Shown here: in pieces, positions 9,649-20,166 of the stretch
How positions within the stretch are numbered: the first letter of the stretch is position 1
Layout of the letters: every line of letters starts with the position of its first letter
Assembly: GCA_024509875.1 (NCBI GenBank)
Contig: JAMPIV010016237.1
Span: 1-64,000, forward strand
Direction of reading: 5' to 3'
Length of the DNA stretch: 64,000 bases
Source: Oreohelix idahoensis
Lineage: Eukaryota > Mollusca > Gastropoda > Stylommatophora > Oreohelicidae
Made by a program: the position numbers and the translations under genes
The notes under the pieces: generated by a model
The model's input: the letters and a program-made list of their open reading frames with translations, nothing else
Databases searched by the model: none
Told to the model about the DNA's origin: nothing

Positions 9649-12100
9649 TGTCGTGGAATATTCTAATCCACATATATAAATTATCAAGTAAATATAAAGC
9701 CTAACAAATAAATATAATAAAGAAAAGAGCAATGGTAAAATAACAGTGCTGTCACAATGACAGTACTCGAAATCCCCCTTGTTTTCTGCTTCGTCTGCAA
9801 ATTGTAACGCTTTCACGTTGATAGTAAAAGCCTACTGTATTATTACCCGCTTTCTTCAATGAAACGTGTGCTGTATTTCTAAGAAAAACATTGAGAGGCA
9901 GACTGCGTAATGACCTAAATTAATCCTAACATTAATTATATTACGTTACCAAAACGAACGAACAGATGGACTCAAATAGAAAGAGAGAGGGGGCGAATAA
10001 AATCAGGAACGCATGCAAAATTAAACACGCGTCTCGCTATTAATGCCACCCCCAACAAGCGTAACGCGATACACAATTACTACTATCACGCGTGTAAGGC
10101 CACATGCACTAATTTTTTTTTTTCAGACGGACAGTGATAAATTCACTACCCTTCCCAGAGTTAGGTTTTAAAATCACGAAAAACGCTTATTAGAAAAGAT
10201 AACATTATATGGGTTTACGTTTGAAAACATTACAGTACCCAGACAGCACATCTTCGAAACAGGAGGTAGAAGAAATTGCATATTTTGAACGCAGCCACTT
10301 AGCTCTATTAAATATATATATTTGGGTTCCTTAGGGTTTGCTGACAAAGAATATGTACAACGTTATGCAAATAGTCTAGGAATTAACAAGTTATAGCCAA
10401 AATAAAATGATGGTGCTGTCAGACAACACCCAAAATCAGAATCGCTCAGTGGTAGATTTTTTTTACACCACCATTGTACGGGAAATGGGCCACAAGTTAC
10501 ATTTGAACTGATTGGCTGGAATGATATGTAAGGCTAAACACGATTAGTCGGGCTATAAATACTATCTTTGGTTGTTAGGGGAGACGTAGGAAGTTAAAAT
10601 TTTTTCAAATACTTGTCGAAACGTGGCTCCATTGGCTAGACTCGCTGATATACTCACTTAGGAGCGTTAGTTCGAGACCACTAGTCAAATAAGCTTGATA
10701 AAGCAACAGTGCGTTGAAGCCAGCTCATATTTTTGCTAAATAAAAGCCTGGAACATAAGCAGATGGGAATTTGTGCCAGTAGTTGTGCCAGAATTCATTG
10801 CTAATCAACGTATCTGTGTTTGTTTCCATGAATTGTGGTAAGCTTGAAACATTCAGTATCTTTTAATGAAAATTGAATGTGAATTGTTAATTTATGCCTG
10901 TATATATGTGTAGTTCAGTAGCAAACATGATGTAAAGCCTATAATGCTCCAGCCTGAACAGAAGGTGTCGGAGGAAAGTAAAACTGCATGGAATGGCCAA
11001 ACAGTACACTGACACCTAGATTATTGATTAGACAGAAATAATGCTGGAAGTGCAGAGGCGTGGTAACCATTAAGGAGGTAAATACTGGTATAAAGTATTT
11101 CAGATGAAGCTGACAGTTGGCCTAACGCTCTGAACTCAATGTTTGTGATGTATTGTGCTCAGTGTAAAAAGAGAGTATAAATTAGTTATGAAGTAGAAGG
11201 TACATCCTTCTTGTTTTCAGGGACCGTGGTCTTGATGGTATTGAGCAGCACCTGGTCAGAGCTTTGCTGAATCCAGAGTCGGACAGCATACTCCTTGGTC
11301 CATTTAGCTATCAGTGAGGTGTCTCCAGAGCCGAGGGGAGAATCGAGCAGAGGAGTCTGTTCCTGCCGCCATCACGCAAGATAAGCTGATGTGGCCAGCT
11401 GAGCTCAACATTATGTCCCCTCATCTTGAAATGACTTTGTAAAAATAACATTCAGAGGGGAATTTAATTGTTTTAATATCAGGAACTGAGAACATCTCCA
11501 ATAATAGTTCCCATAAAGACAAACTATTGAAGTCATGATGACAAATACCAACAGAGCTTGAACAAAACAAAACCAGTATTACCTCATATTACTACTACAC
11601 AACTGACACACATAGGATACTTTTAATAATATATGTCATTACAATATTCATATTGATAAATTCTGTACATATAACTTGTAAGTAAAATTGATTGTGATTC
11701 CTGGTTCCCTTTGTATTTGAATCAGGACACATATTCATTCATGACAGCAATGAATACATATTGTTATTTGAAAAGTTATCAGTGCCTTCTTTAAGATATC
11801 CTTGTAGAGTGTTTTATGTATGTGAGTGTCACAGTGTTGTCAAGTGTAGTGGAATAAAATTAATTGTTTATCTGTCTGTTGTTGTTTTGACTTACACTTC
11901 ATCATACACATACCCTAGACATATAACGTAGTCATCACACTATTCCAGAATAATTCTGACTGAGATATATATATATATGTGGCAGCAAGTAAGGTTATCT
12001 ATAATACACTACTCTCATTAGATATAGATACCTTCACAGCTGATCTCAGTCAGTACACTAAGTCCCCCTATAAATATTTATATCATCCCACTTCACCACA
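9649..12100 (+). repeat. 3' LTR of the Gmr1-like element
   Basis: 2452 bp, starting TGTCGTGGAATATTC and ending CTTCACCACA, nearly identical to 3078-5522. Its sequence at 11408-11475 agrees with the solo LTR at 32746-34775, so the variant patch is in the 5' LTR. Confidence 0.9.
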
Positions 12101-12105
12101 ATGGG
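12101..12105. repeat. 5-bp target duplication of the Gmr1-like element, right
   Basis: ATGGG, identical to 3073-3077. Confidence 0.85.
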
Positions 12106-14045
12106 GACCCAGTCAAACGCCTTTTCCAGATCTATGAAACAAAGATGGATATCACTCTTGTACTCAAGGGCCTTTTCACTCAGCTGTCTGAGTGTGAATA
12201 TTAGGTCTTGAGTACTTCGGTTCGCTCGGAATCCGCACTGGACCTCATCAAGTTGTAGCTCAGCTAGGCGTCGGAGTCTCTGCTCTAGGATTCTAGAGTA
12301 GATTTTACCAGGGACATTGAGAAGGGATATGCCTCTATGGTTTCCACATTGTCGATTGTCACCCTTTTTGAAAATTGGTGTTATGATGGCAATCTCTCAA
12401 TCCTTTGGTATTGTCTTGTTGTACCACGCTGCCTGTAGAACCCTTAAGAGTAATAGGTCGCCTGATGCTCCCATGTACGTAACCATTTCTAGTGTTATAC
12501 CATCATGCCCTGCTGCTTTGCCCATCTTGATTTTCTCCAGTGCTGCCTTCAGTTCTTCCATCTTTATGGAACCTTCACCATCATTGGTTTTCTCTTCTGT
12601 GCTAGTGGTTATCATTTCTGATGCTTCACCGTGCTCACCATCCAGGAGTTCTGAGAAATATTCTTTCCATATTTCCATTACTTCCTTCGGGGCAGTAAGC
12701 AATTTGCCTTGCTTGTCCTTTATAAATTTGAGAGGGCATTGTTTTTCCTTTCTCATGTTCTTTAGGGTCTTATAGAACAATTTCTGGTTTTCTTGTGCAT
12801 CTTTTTCTAGCTTTTCTCCAAATTCTTCCCAGGACTTCTGTTTTGCTGCTAGCACTTTGTTCTTTGCTTCTATTCTGAGTGTCACATATTCTCTATATTT
12901 TTCCATTTGTCCTGTTGTGTTTTTAGCTCCTAAGTATTGTTTCCATGCCATTTTCTTCTCTCTTATTTTCTCTTTGACTGTCTCTGTCCACCAAGGTGTC
13001 CTCTTTCTCTTGTTCCCAAGTCGGACTTCACCGCATGCTTCTGCAGCAGCTGTCTTTATGATATCCTTGAATTTAATTCAGAGGGTTTCCAAGTCATCAG
13101 GTCGTTCTTCTGTGTTGCTCACCGCTGTAGCAATAAGCCCCTGATATCTGGTCTTAATTTCTGGCTTTTTCAGCCTGTAGGTCCTAATGCTCATTTCTCC
13201 CGCTCGTTTACTTGGTTTCTTGCGTGATGTTGGGCAGTTCCTAGGCTGAGCAACTCTTTCAGTTGTTCTTTTGATTGTTAGCAGGTAGTGATCACTTCCA
13301 GTCTCTGGCCCCCTCCAGACTCTTGCATCTCGGACATATTTGAATGAGCTTCTCCTAACAATGGCATAGTCGATCACTGACTTCTCATTCTTGGTTGGTT
13401 CACATCTAGTGTATGCATGTATGCGCTTATGGGGGAACTTTGTGTTTGTGATGATCATATTCTGCTCACTGCAGAATCTAAGGAGTAGCTTTCCATTGTC
13501 ATTGAGAGTATCTTCTCCATATCTTCCGATAACTCCACCCCATCTAGCATGGTCATTTCCAACACTGGCATTAAAATCTCCGAGCATGAAAACTTCATCT
13601 AGGCAGTCATCCACTGTCCTTTGAAGCAACTCGAAGATTTCCTCCTTGACCTCTGCTCTCTCATCCTCATTTGGCCCATACACTATGACCAGTTTGACTA
13701 TGGTTTCTCCTTCTTTTAGTTTTACAACCATAATGCGCCCCGAGACAAAGTTCCATCTCTTGATACTATCTTTCTGGTTTTTGGCCACAATGCAACCCAC
13801 GCCCCCTTTAGCTCTTTCAGATGTGGGTACACCACTTTATAACAGCGTGTTGCCATCGAGATCCATGACTCCTTGTAGCTTTTTCTTTGTTTCGGTAATA
13901 GCCAGGATTTCTAATTTTGCTTTCCTCATCTCTTCCACCAGCTTTTCTTCTTTCCCATTTATACTACTTGTGTTCCAAGTTCCATAAGTCGTAGTCCGTA
14001 GTCCGTTCCAGTTCGTCGCCTTTAGAATCAGTCCGGTTTTTCTCT
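12101..14045 (-). pseudogene. RTE-like ORF2, N-terminal half (endonuclease, linker, RT start)
   Basis: Reads from about 14045 downwards. The APE-type endonuclease starts at GTWNTSSINGKEEKLVEEM and carries the catalytic glutamate in LAITETKKK. It continues with VYGPNEDERAE, LGDFNASVGNDHARWGG, VIDYAIV and GSDHYLL, the usual metal-binding Asn, Asp and His positions. The linker follows (WWTETVKEKI, MAWKQYLG), then the RT start KMGKAAGHDGIT, ITPIFKKGD and GGNHRGISLLNVPGK-type block, ending in CFIDLEKAFDWVP at the insertion point. In-frame stops lie at 13837-13839 (TAA), 13078-13080 (TGA) and 12397-12399 (TGA replacing a tryptophan codon). All fragments share one frame, so substitutions rather than indels inactivated this half. 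Confidence 0.85.
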
Positions 14046-14162
14046 CTTATATTGCTCGTAATCAATTTTTAAAGCAAACAGGTGATTGGCCTGTTGTGCC
14101 TTTGCATGGTGGAGGGGCTGCCTCCTTACGGCCTCCATGCAGGCCGCCCTCCTCCTATTCAT
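14028..14162 (-). CDS. Possible 44-residue ORF1 of the RTE-like element
   Basis: A short basic frame (MNRRRAACMEAVRR...REKPD) starts at an ATG just inside the 5' end of the element and overlaps the upstream end of ORF2 in another frame. RTE-1 of Caenorhabditis is known for a similar tiny overlapping ORF1. The resemblance is positional only, and the frame is also open upstream of this ATG. Function unknown. Confidence 0.3.
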   Translation of the reverse strand: MNRRRAACMEAVRRQPLHHAKAQQANHLFALKIDYEQYKREKPD

Positions 14163-14191
14163 CCGGGCTTGGGACCGGCATAGCCGGAGTT

Positions 14192-14202
14192 GAGAAAATG
14201 TC
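14192..14202. repeat. Target-site duplication of the RTE-like element, right copy
   Basis: GAGAAAATGTC, identical to 1983-1993. Confidence 0.8.
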
Positions 14203-14549
14203 AGAGCCCCAAAACAATAAAAAAAATAAAAAAAAAAAGAATTCACAACACTTATTTATTTCCGATTTCAAATAAGTAATTAAAGTACAGTAATACTCAA
14301 ATAGTATTTTTTAAAAGCGATAGTTTCAAAAAATATTTTCAGTGCTTTTTGTTCTTTTTTGTTGCACACCTAGTGCTATTCAAAACGTTCCAGTTGGCAA
14401 CATTGTCCCAAATATTAGTTGTTGGCGGTTCTGAAAATCCCAAAGTGCGCGTTTGTGCAATTTTTGTTTGTTTGTTGTTTCGTTTAAAGTAAGATGATTG
14501 ATTTGAATTTTACATTTTCATTATTTAATTACAACACTTCCATATTGTT
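14203..14549. other. No recognisable feature
   Basis: AT-rich DNA with an A-run near 14217-14238; no gene or repeat family recognised. Confidence 0.5.
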
Positions 14550-14765
14550 ATTTTTTCCAGCCATTTTGGCCCAATGACATGTCATTGCGAGGCTGGGGAC
14601 ACGGTGGACTTTCCTTCCAACCCCTTCCCATCCACAGAGGGTTTATCAGGTTATTCATTCAAATTTCTGGTCGATAACACTCCTACAAATGCCGGCGCCC
14701 GGGTTTGAACCTTGAAAACCTGGTCGCTAGCGCAACGTCTTAACCATTACACCAGCGCGGCTCTC
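14550..14765 (-). mobile_element. SINE-A, tRNA-derived, old copy
   Basis: Minus-strand SINE with a tRNA-like head (AGCCGCGCTGGTGTAATGG, B box GGTTCAAACCCGG), the shared body CATTGGGCCAAAAT-type block, and the segment AATGACATGTCATTGCGAGG. Two further copies lie at 28524-28797 and 58788-59068. This copy is shorter and more diverged. Confidence 0.75.
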
Positions 14766-15063
14766 TAATGCATCATTATGTTGGTTGAAATGTACTCGGT
14801 GACCTCAAGGTTCGAATCTATAACTAATTTTGTTTTAAACATTTTTTTTTTACTTTTATTAATTGTTTTTTTTTTTTAATGAAAGATTTTTTTCGACATC
14901 AAAGCCAGGTGGAATGACACTGTACATAAGATCGTTTGTTTTATTAAAGATAATTTAGACAAGACACATAATAAACCGTTCTTACAGTGGAGCCTGAACA
15001 CGTCAAGTGGCAGTGGAGACAAACAAAACAAAAACTGCCGTATCACGTGAGAAAATGCCCTAA
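14766..15063. other. No recognisable feature
   Basis: AT-rich DNA with T-runs; a minus-strand open frame at 14876-15097 shows no domain. Confidence 0.4.
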
Positions 15064-15315
15064 TTGACATTCTATTTTCAAACAAACTCTGATACATCGT
15101 CCTCTCTCACTAATAAGGACATTGTTGAGTCAGGAACCAATTATCAAAGTGATGAAGTAAGGCCTGATGTTCCTGACAGTGATAAATATGATAAGGACAT
15201 TGTTGAGCCAGGAACCAATTATCAAAGTGATGAAGTAAGGCCTGATGTTCCTGACAGTGATAAATATGATAAGGACATTGTTGAGCCAGGAACCTGTAAT
15301 GAACTGATGAAATAA
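15064..15315 (+). repeat. 78-bp tandem repeat, open in frame (26-residue unit)
   Basis: Units start at 15115, 15193 and 15271, exactly 78 bp apart, about 2.4 copies. One frame stays open through the array (83 codons, 15064-15315) and encodes an acidic unit beginning KDIVEPGTNYQSDEVRP. The unit length is a multiple of three and the copies differ at very few bases. I recognise no protein family; it may be a gene or transposon fragment or a chance open minisatellite. Confidence 0.6.
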
Positions 15316-15943
15316 AACCTGAACTTTCTGACAGCGGTAATCCAGTAATTTAACCTCTAATTAATAATAGGTCAAATGATCCAGGATTTTGGGTTAACTT
15401 AGGAGCAGAAGTTGTTTCATACTGGATTGATCACGGACCAGAAAACTGTTAAAATAGGTCAGGTCCATTTGAATTATAGCGTAGATTATACCAAAGTGGC
15501 AAAAATAGGAATTGTTAAAAAAAAGCCTGTTTAACGGCACAAAAGCAATTGGTGAACTGCATGCCCGACACTGGCTATTTTATTCGCGAACGACGAGATC
15601 AGTGTACTGCTTAGTCTGTATTCTTGTTTCTAATGAATAGTCAACCAGATTGACAACGTGTGGATACATTGATTGGAACAATTCAGTTATTGTTATTCAA
15701 CCAAATTAAAATAGCACACTGCACAGATATGTCATGTTGACATTTGGTTTGCTTTTTAAGAAATGTCTTTATTGCACACGGACAACTCCATCAGTGCTCC
15801 GATCTCCACCCTTAGATCACACAAGGAGAATATCAGCACAGTGCACGAACTTCGTTGCACCGGCGAGAATCCCACTGTGTGTAGATAAGAATAACACATT
15901 CTATAAATATTGATGTGGTGGGTAGGTTTCTAATTATTAAATT
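15316..15943. other. No recognisable feature
   Basis: No coding, RNA or repeat signal seen in this stretch. Confidence 0.5.
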
Positions 15944-16232
15944 TTGCCAGTGAAGCGGCCGTATTGCCTATTCTTTACGATTTCCAACTGCGGTGGATAT
16001 TTTATCGTCCGCAACTTGCACACGGGGCCTTCTATTTTTTTCGCCCTTATCCGAGAAGGCTATGAATCCGATGTCACTACCCAGGAGACCAGGGTGGGGG
16101 AGTATGACATCATTAGGACCACTGGTTCTGAAAAATGTTTCCATAAATTATATTCTCTCAACTGGGAATCGAACCCGACACCTCTAGAATACGAGGTGGA
16201 CGCCATACCTCTTAGCCACTCTGACCCCCCAT
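15944..16232 (-). mobile_element. SINE-B, tRNA-derived
   Basis: The minus strand starts with a tRNA-like head (GTCAGAGTGGCTAAGAGGTA, B box GGGTTCGATTCCC) followed by a roughly 200-bp body that includes TCCTAATGATGTCATACTCC and GTTGGAAATCGTAAAGA. The same head and body order occur on the plus strand at 20949-21238, at lower identity. It is a tRNA-related SINE that has lost the ability to fold as a full tRNA. Confidence 0.7.
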
Positions 16233-16442
16233 GTTAACATATTTAAGTCGAAGACAAGTCAATCAAAATTAAGTAATAAGTAATAGGTCAAACATAACTT
16301 CGTCCTATAGATTTTAATAACATAATAACAAAATTTGCAATACAAAAATAAAGAAAACGGTTAATATAAAACTGTCTGTATGACATTCTGATGTTTGTAT
16401 GGATTTATACATTGTTTTGTACATATTATTACATGTTATTCC

Positions 16443-16703
16443 CACTGTCACGGATTTCCTCCCGTTAGCTCTGCGGTAGTGGTCCAACAGTGACCAAAAC
16501 TCAAGAGTAACTAATGTGGGTCTTCAAATGTGTCTACCTTTGCACAAGATTACTCTTGGCAGAGTTGTAGATAGAAGGATAATGATGCTTCTACCTCAAG
16601 GGCGATTCACTAAATGTTCAGAAAGCGAGAACGATGCTGCATGAGCTGAGCAAATGTTAACTCTAGTATCTGCTGTCAACGTTTGTGGAGATTTATGCAA
16701 TAA
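16443..16703 (+). repeat. Dispersed repeat X, copy 1 (left part)
   Basis: Shares long stretches with 36265-36565 (same strand) and 44835-45060 (opposite strand), for example CAAGAGTA, GATTACTCTTGGCAGAG and GTAGATAGAAG-type segments. A piggyBac-type MITE at 16708-17393 splits this copy; the repeat resumes after 17398 (GTCCCCAGCTGAGT-like segment). Confidence 0.65.
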
Positions 16704-17397
16704 TTAACACATTAACTACCACAAGCCGCTGTCAGCGGCTCACAAAATAATAACATTTGAACCGCAAGCCGCTCAGAGCGCCAATCTAATTTTAGTAATA
16801 AAACGAATGAGAAATGTACTGAAGCACTTTCTGATCTGGTTCGAGATTTTAAGTTGCCACCGGAAAACAAATTCCCAAAGCATGGTTGTTGTAGAACACT
16901 GAAAAATTGATATTATGTTCATATTTTTCAGCGTTTTGGGTTAGTTATCAAATCGTGTAAAACTGTTTATCGTGGCAACTAGTGATAGGACTACAAAAAA
17001 TGCGTGTACATCTCGTCTAACGGCTGAATAGGATAGAAACATGTTTCAACAATTGACTGATAGATCTAGCGACGATGACAAGAGTGAAAACGGTGTGCAC
17101 ATTGATTGAAATTGTGATTTTGATAGAGATAGGGCGCAAGCAGTTATAATTGTGAAAATATTGCAAGTCCTCGGCCATCGGAGGGCCGTCAAATAGCAAC
17201 AACCTCTATTGGAGTTACAACCAGTACTTATTGTAATAGTACATTCATTTATCTTTAAAATGACATGTAATTCATAAAAATCTGTAAACAATTACGAAAA
17301 CTACAGCTTACTTTATGCAAACACCTACAGGATGAAAATGGGAAAAAAATTTAATTCGGCCACAGTGTGTTTTTCAATTCGGTAGTTAATGTGTTAA
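16704..17397. mobile_element. piggyBac-type MITE with TTAA target duplication
   Basis: The 686-bp body (16708-17393) has 13-bp perfect terminal inverted repeats, CACATTAACTACC and GGTAGTTAATGTG, flanked on both sides by TTAA (16704-16707 and 17394-17397). TTAA duplication is the hallmark of piggyBac transposases. A short acidic frame near 17041-17108 (MFQQLTDRSSDDDKSE) could be the remnant of a transposase N-terminus. Two subterminal AAGCCGCT blocks lie near the left end. There is no intact transposase, so it would move only in trans. Confidence 0.75.
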
Positions 17398-18260
17398 TGT
17401 TAGCTCGTTCAAGTCCCCAGCTGAGTTAATTCAGCGAAATTCATGTGATCATTATTTTCATTGGTTATCAGGTATGGATAGAACTATATATATTAGAATG
17501 GGAACTGACACATGTGCCTTACGCTCTGTAATAATTAAAGCTGCAATAATAAGGCCAGCAAGGAGTAAAGTTTATTGACAATCAGTGACAATCCGGCTAA
17601 CAGTTTACCAGCACTACGTGGAGGCCAGTTAGCAATGGTGGTCCAAGTCAATCAGATGTTTGCTCCTGGTTCATTAGGCACAATGCAAAGCCAGATACTA
17701 CTGGATCCACAACCGGGATTGAAACCTTTAACATGACAAGCCAAGTGTATGGTGCTTGTCCAATAAATACCACATGTCCTAATGTGTGTCTATGTCTTCA
17801 GTATGTGTATGTGAATGATGTGCTCATATGTCTGTTTACATACATGGGTCCTAGAGTCATCACAACTCATGACGTATATTATAAGTCATCAGTCATATAT
17901 AGACAAAAGGTAAGATAATGTAGACAAAAGTACACGATAGATCATTAGCCACATAGACACTGGAAAGCCGTATGATACAAACAGAGAACCCTTTGGGCTG
18001 AGCCTTACAATCCCTCGCTGAAAAGAGCCAATAGCTTAATTGTGAATTATTTACCAGGCCTGAGAAGGACTTTCGCTTCACCGAAGGTTGGATAGGTTTT
18101 GGTTATATTTCAAGTATACTCAATCTTCCACTAGCTTATCGAGAATAGCGACAGTGTCATGCACAAGATATACATCAACCAACAATATATACATCCTAAT
18201 GTTTAAGGTCGTGTTTTTCTATAACGACTGTTCCTCCTCCTTTGTAATATTTATCTCTGT
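17398..18260. other. Remainder of repeat X, then unannotated DNA
   Basis: The first roughly 60 bases continue dispersed repeat X. The rest shows no coding frame with a recognisable domain. Confidence 0.5.
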
Positions 18261-18274
18261 GCGTATAAATAAAA
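18261..18274. repeat. Target duplication of an RTE-like 3' copy, left
   Basis: GCGTATAAATAAAA, repeated at 18654-18667 on the other side of the insertion. Confidence 0.85.
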
Positions 18275-18653
18275 CTTTAGAAATGAGGTATCTGAGGAAA
18301 GTGGTTGAAGTAACAAGAAGAGACATGGTACGCAACCAGACGATACGACAAGGCCTTAAATCATACCCCCTGCAGATGCAAGTAGAACATTCCCAATTAA
18401 GATGGTTTGGCCATGTCTGCAGAATGGGAGAAGATCGGCTACCACGACAAGCATGGGAAACAAAGAGCCAAGGATCCATACCCCCAGGACGACCAAGAGT
18501 CCGCTGGGAGGACAACATTAGACAATCTTTGAAGGACCGTAGACTAGAATGGAACCAGGCCAGGAGGAAGACAGCCGATAGGATAGCCTGGCGCTCTCTC
18601 TTCCAAACCTCTACACCTCACGGTAGAAGGGGAATGACTAAGTAAGTAAGTAA
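18275..18653 (+). mobile_element. 5'-truncated RTE-like element (C-terminal tail only)
   Basis: A 379-bp copy of the same family as 1994-14191, in plus orientation, bracketed by a 14-bp target duplication. It is open throughout: MRYLRKVVEVTRRDMVRNQ, LRWFGHVCRMGEDRLPRQ, GRPRVRWEDNIRQ and RIAWRSLFQTSTPHGRRG, ending at a TAA inside the AAGTAAGTAAG tail. It shows what the damaged tail at 2002-2300 looked like before its frameshift. The larger frame starting at 18088 includes unrelated flank. Confidence 0.9.
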
Positions 18654-18667
18654 GCGTATAAATAAAA

Positions 18668-19550
18668 GCGCATGTCGTAAACATACCTGTCTGGAATATA
18701 TATATATTTTTTTAAATTTAAAACTTTATGTTCCTGATTTGACGAAGAGCATTTTTCAGCGCTGACGACATATATTGGTGCGCAAATCTACGATATCAGT
18801 GAGAGGGTAACTTTATACTAGCATTTAGAGTGACAGACCATATAAGTATTTACTACTTTATAACTCGTAGCTGTTATTGATAAAATACAATAAAAAACAT
18901 TCAAATGTTATAACATGCATACAATGTACATGATGAACTTATATTATTTGTAAGTAAATAAATTTTGATTTATTTAGACTTTGATTCATCGCTATGGGAC
19001 GCCATTGAGAAAAATCTTCAATTGTGTGACCGATTCTTTCAGCGGAGAGTCTTTTTATCAGGACTTTTTATTCCATTTTCTTCTTTTGATTTTCGTTGGT
19101 TCTTGAAATTCTTGTATTTAATGATTCTTTTTGGATTTGTAGTTTCTTTGCTTTATTATTGCTCGAATCGTTCATTGTTTCCTGTGCACATTTTATTTGT
19201 AAAACTGATTCAATACCTTTTTATTTGTTTACATTTACTTATATTATTTGGTAGGTTGACAGGAAATAATTAATGCATACAATTAAAAGCTTGTATTTAA
19301 TTTATTATTTGTTTTAATAATTATGTTGTTGTCCTTCCAACAACAACAAAATGCTACCTCCCGAACCCCTTTAAAAAACTGTGACAAGGCATACAGAAAT
19401 CAGATTTCGCTCGTAACCAGTGTTTGTGATTGTCTTCGGTTGTTTCTTCTCTCTCTGATGCATAGTTCATCATCAAGCTTTTGTAGTTCTTCAGTTCAAC
19501 ACGGTTTGCAATACTGTCTTGCCTCTCTGATAATAGACTCGGTGGCTGCT
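18668..19550. other. No recognisable feature
   Basis: Very AT-rich. Open frames at 18965-19273 and 19323-19562 are hydrophobic or low-complexity and match nothing I know. Confidence 0.5.
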
Positions 19551-19765
19551 AACTGGGAATGATTTGTAATGTTTACAGAACTACAGATGATCTAACTGGG
19601 ATAAATGTGTAATTTTACAGACCGTCAAACGAGCCAACTGGAACATATTTGTAATGTTCAAAGACCTACAGATGAGCGGACTGGGATATATTTGTAATGC
19701 TGACAGAGCTATAGACGGGCTAAGTGGGATAGATTAGTAATACTAATAGAACTGCAGATGTACTG
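19551..19765 (+). repeat. 43-bp minisatellite, about five diverged copies
   Basis: Units begin AACTGGGAATG at 19551, AACTGGGATAA at 19594, then AACTGGAACAT, ACTGGGATATA and AAGTGGGATAG at about 43-bp spacing. Each contains a TTTGTAAT block and a CTACAGATG-like block. The copies are well diverged, so the array is old. Confidence 0.7.
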
Positions 19766-20166
19766 ACTACACATCAAACCCCAACTCCGACAACTGACTA
19801 CAGAGATTACAGTTATATAACTACGGGTAGAAAAATAAAGCAGACATTCCACCAAGAACCAACCAAAATCGTAGAACAAGACAGACAGTTTATCATTGAC
19901 ATATCAAATAAAACAATACAGTGAAACAATAAACAATCCAAAGGAATAATTACTTGTTGCAATTTTAGACACCATACGTCAAATCATCATTGACAAAGTC
20001 ATACATCAGCTGGAGTTAAGGAAGACCACACTATGGGTAGACATAAGTATAAACGAAAAACAGACATGGATCTTCATTTCAGCTAGTAATACCTTTAATG
20101 ACACGTCGACACACTATCAAAAATAGATATTGAGGTAAACTCATTACACTTAAAAAAATATAAATA
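19766..20166. other. No recognisable feature
   Basis: AT-rich DNA with no supported gene or repeat. Confidence 0.5.

Larger units (their letters stand above)
3078..12100 (+). mobile_element. Gmr1-like Ty3/gypsy LTR retrotransposon with integrase upstream of RT
   Basis: A complete 9.0-kb insertion with two long LTRs (2445 and 2452 bp), terminal TG...CA, a 5-bp target duplication, a primer-binding-type sequence after the 5' LTR and a polypurine tract before the 3' LTR. The internal region encodes Gag, integrase and then RT-RNase H. The integrase C-terminal region (GPY/F-type) is directly followed by RT, the reverse of ordinary Ty3/gypsy order and diagnostic of the Gmr1 group. The copy is defective: protease and the integrase catalytic core are missing and there are frameshifts at about 7236 and 8550. 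Most LTR positions agree by eye, which suggests a fairly young insertion. Confidence 0.85.
1994..14191 (-). mobile_element. Full-length RTE-like non-LTR retrotransposon, interrupted by an LTR element
   Basis: The element runs on the minus strand from 14191 to 1994 and is bracketed by an 11-bp target duplication. Removing the nested LTR element with one copy of its 5-bp duplication (3078-12105, 9028 bp) leaves 3170 bp, the usual size of RTE-clade elements. Its order is a short 5' leader, a possible 44-codon ORF1, then a long ORF2 with APE-type endonuclease, linker, RT and a C-terminal tail. The 3' end is a TAAG tetranucleotide run that itself supplies the stop codon, so there is essentially no 3' UTR. 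ORF2 holds in-frame stops at 13837-13839, 13078-13080, 12397-12399 and 2418-2420 and one frameshift near 2280, so this copy is dead. Confidence 0.8.

Noticed and set aside
17041..17108. Coding piggyBac transposase
   Set aside because: Only about 20 acidic residues before a stop; at most a remnant inside the MITE.
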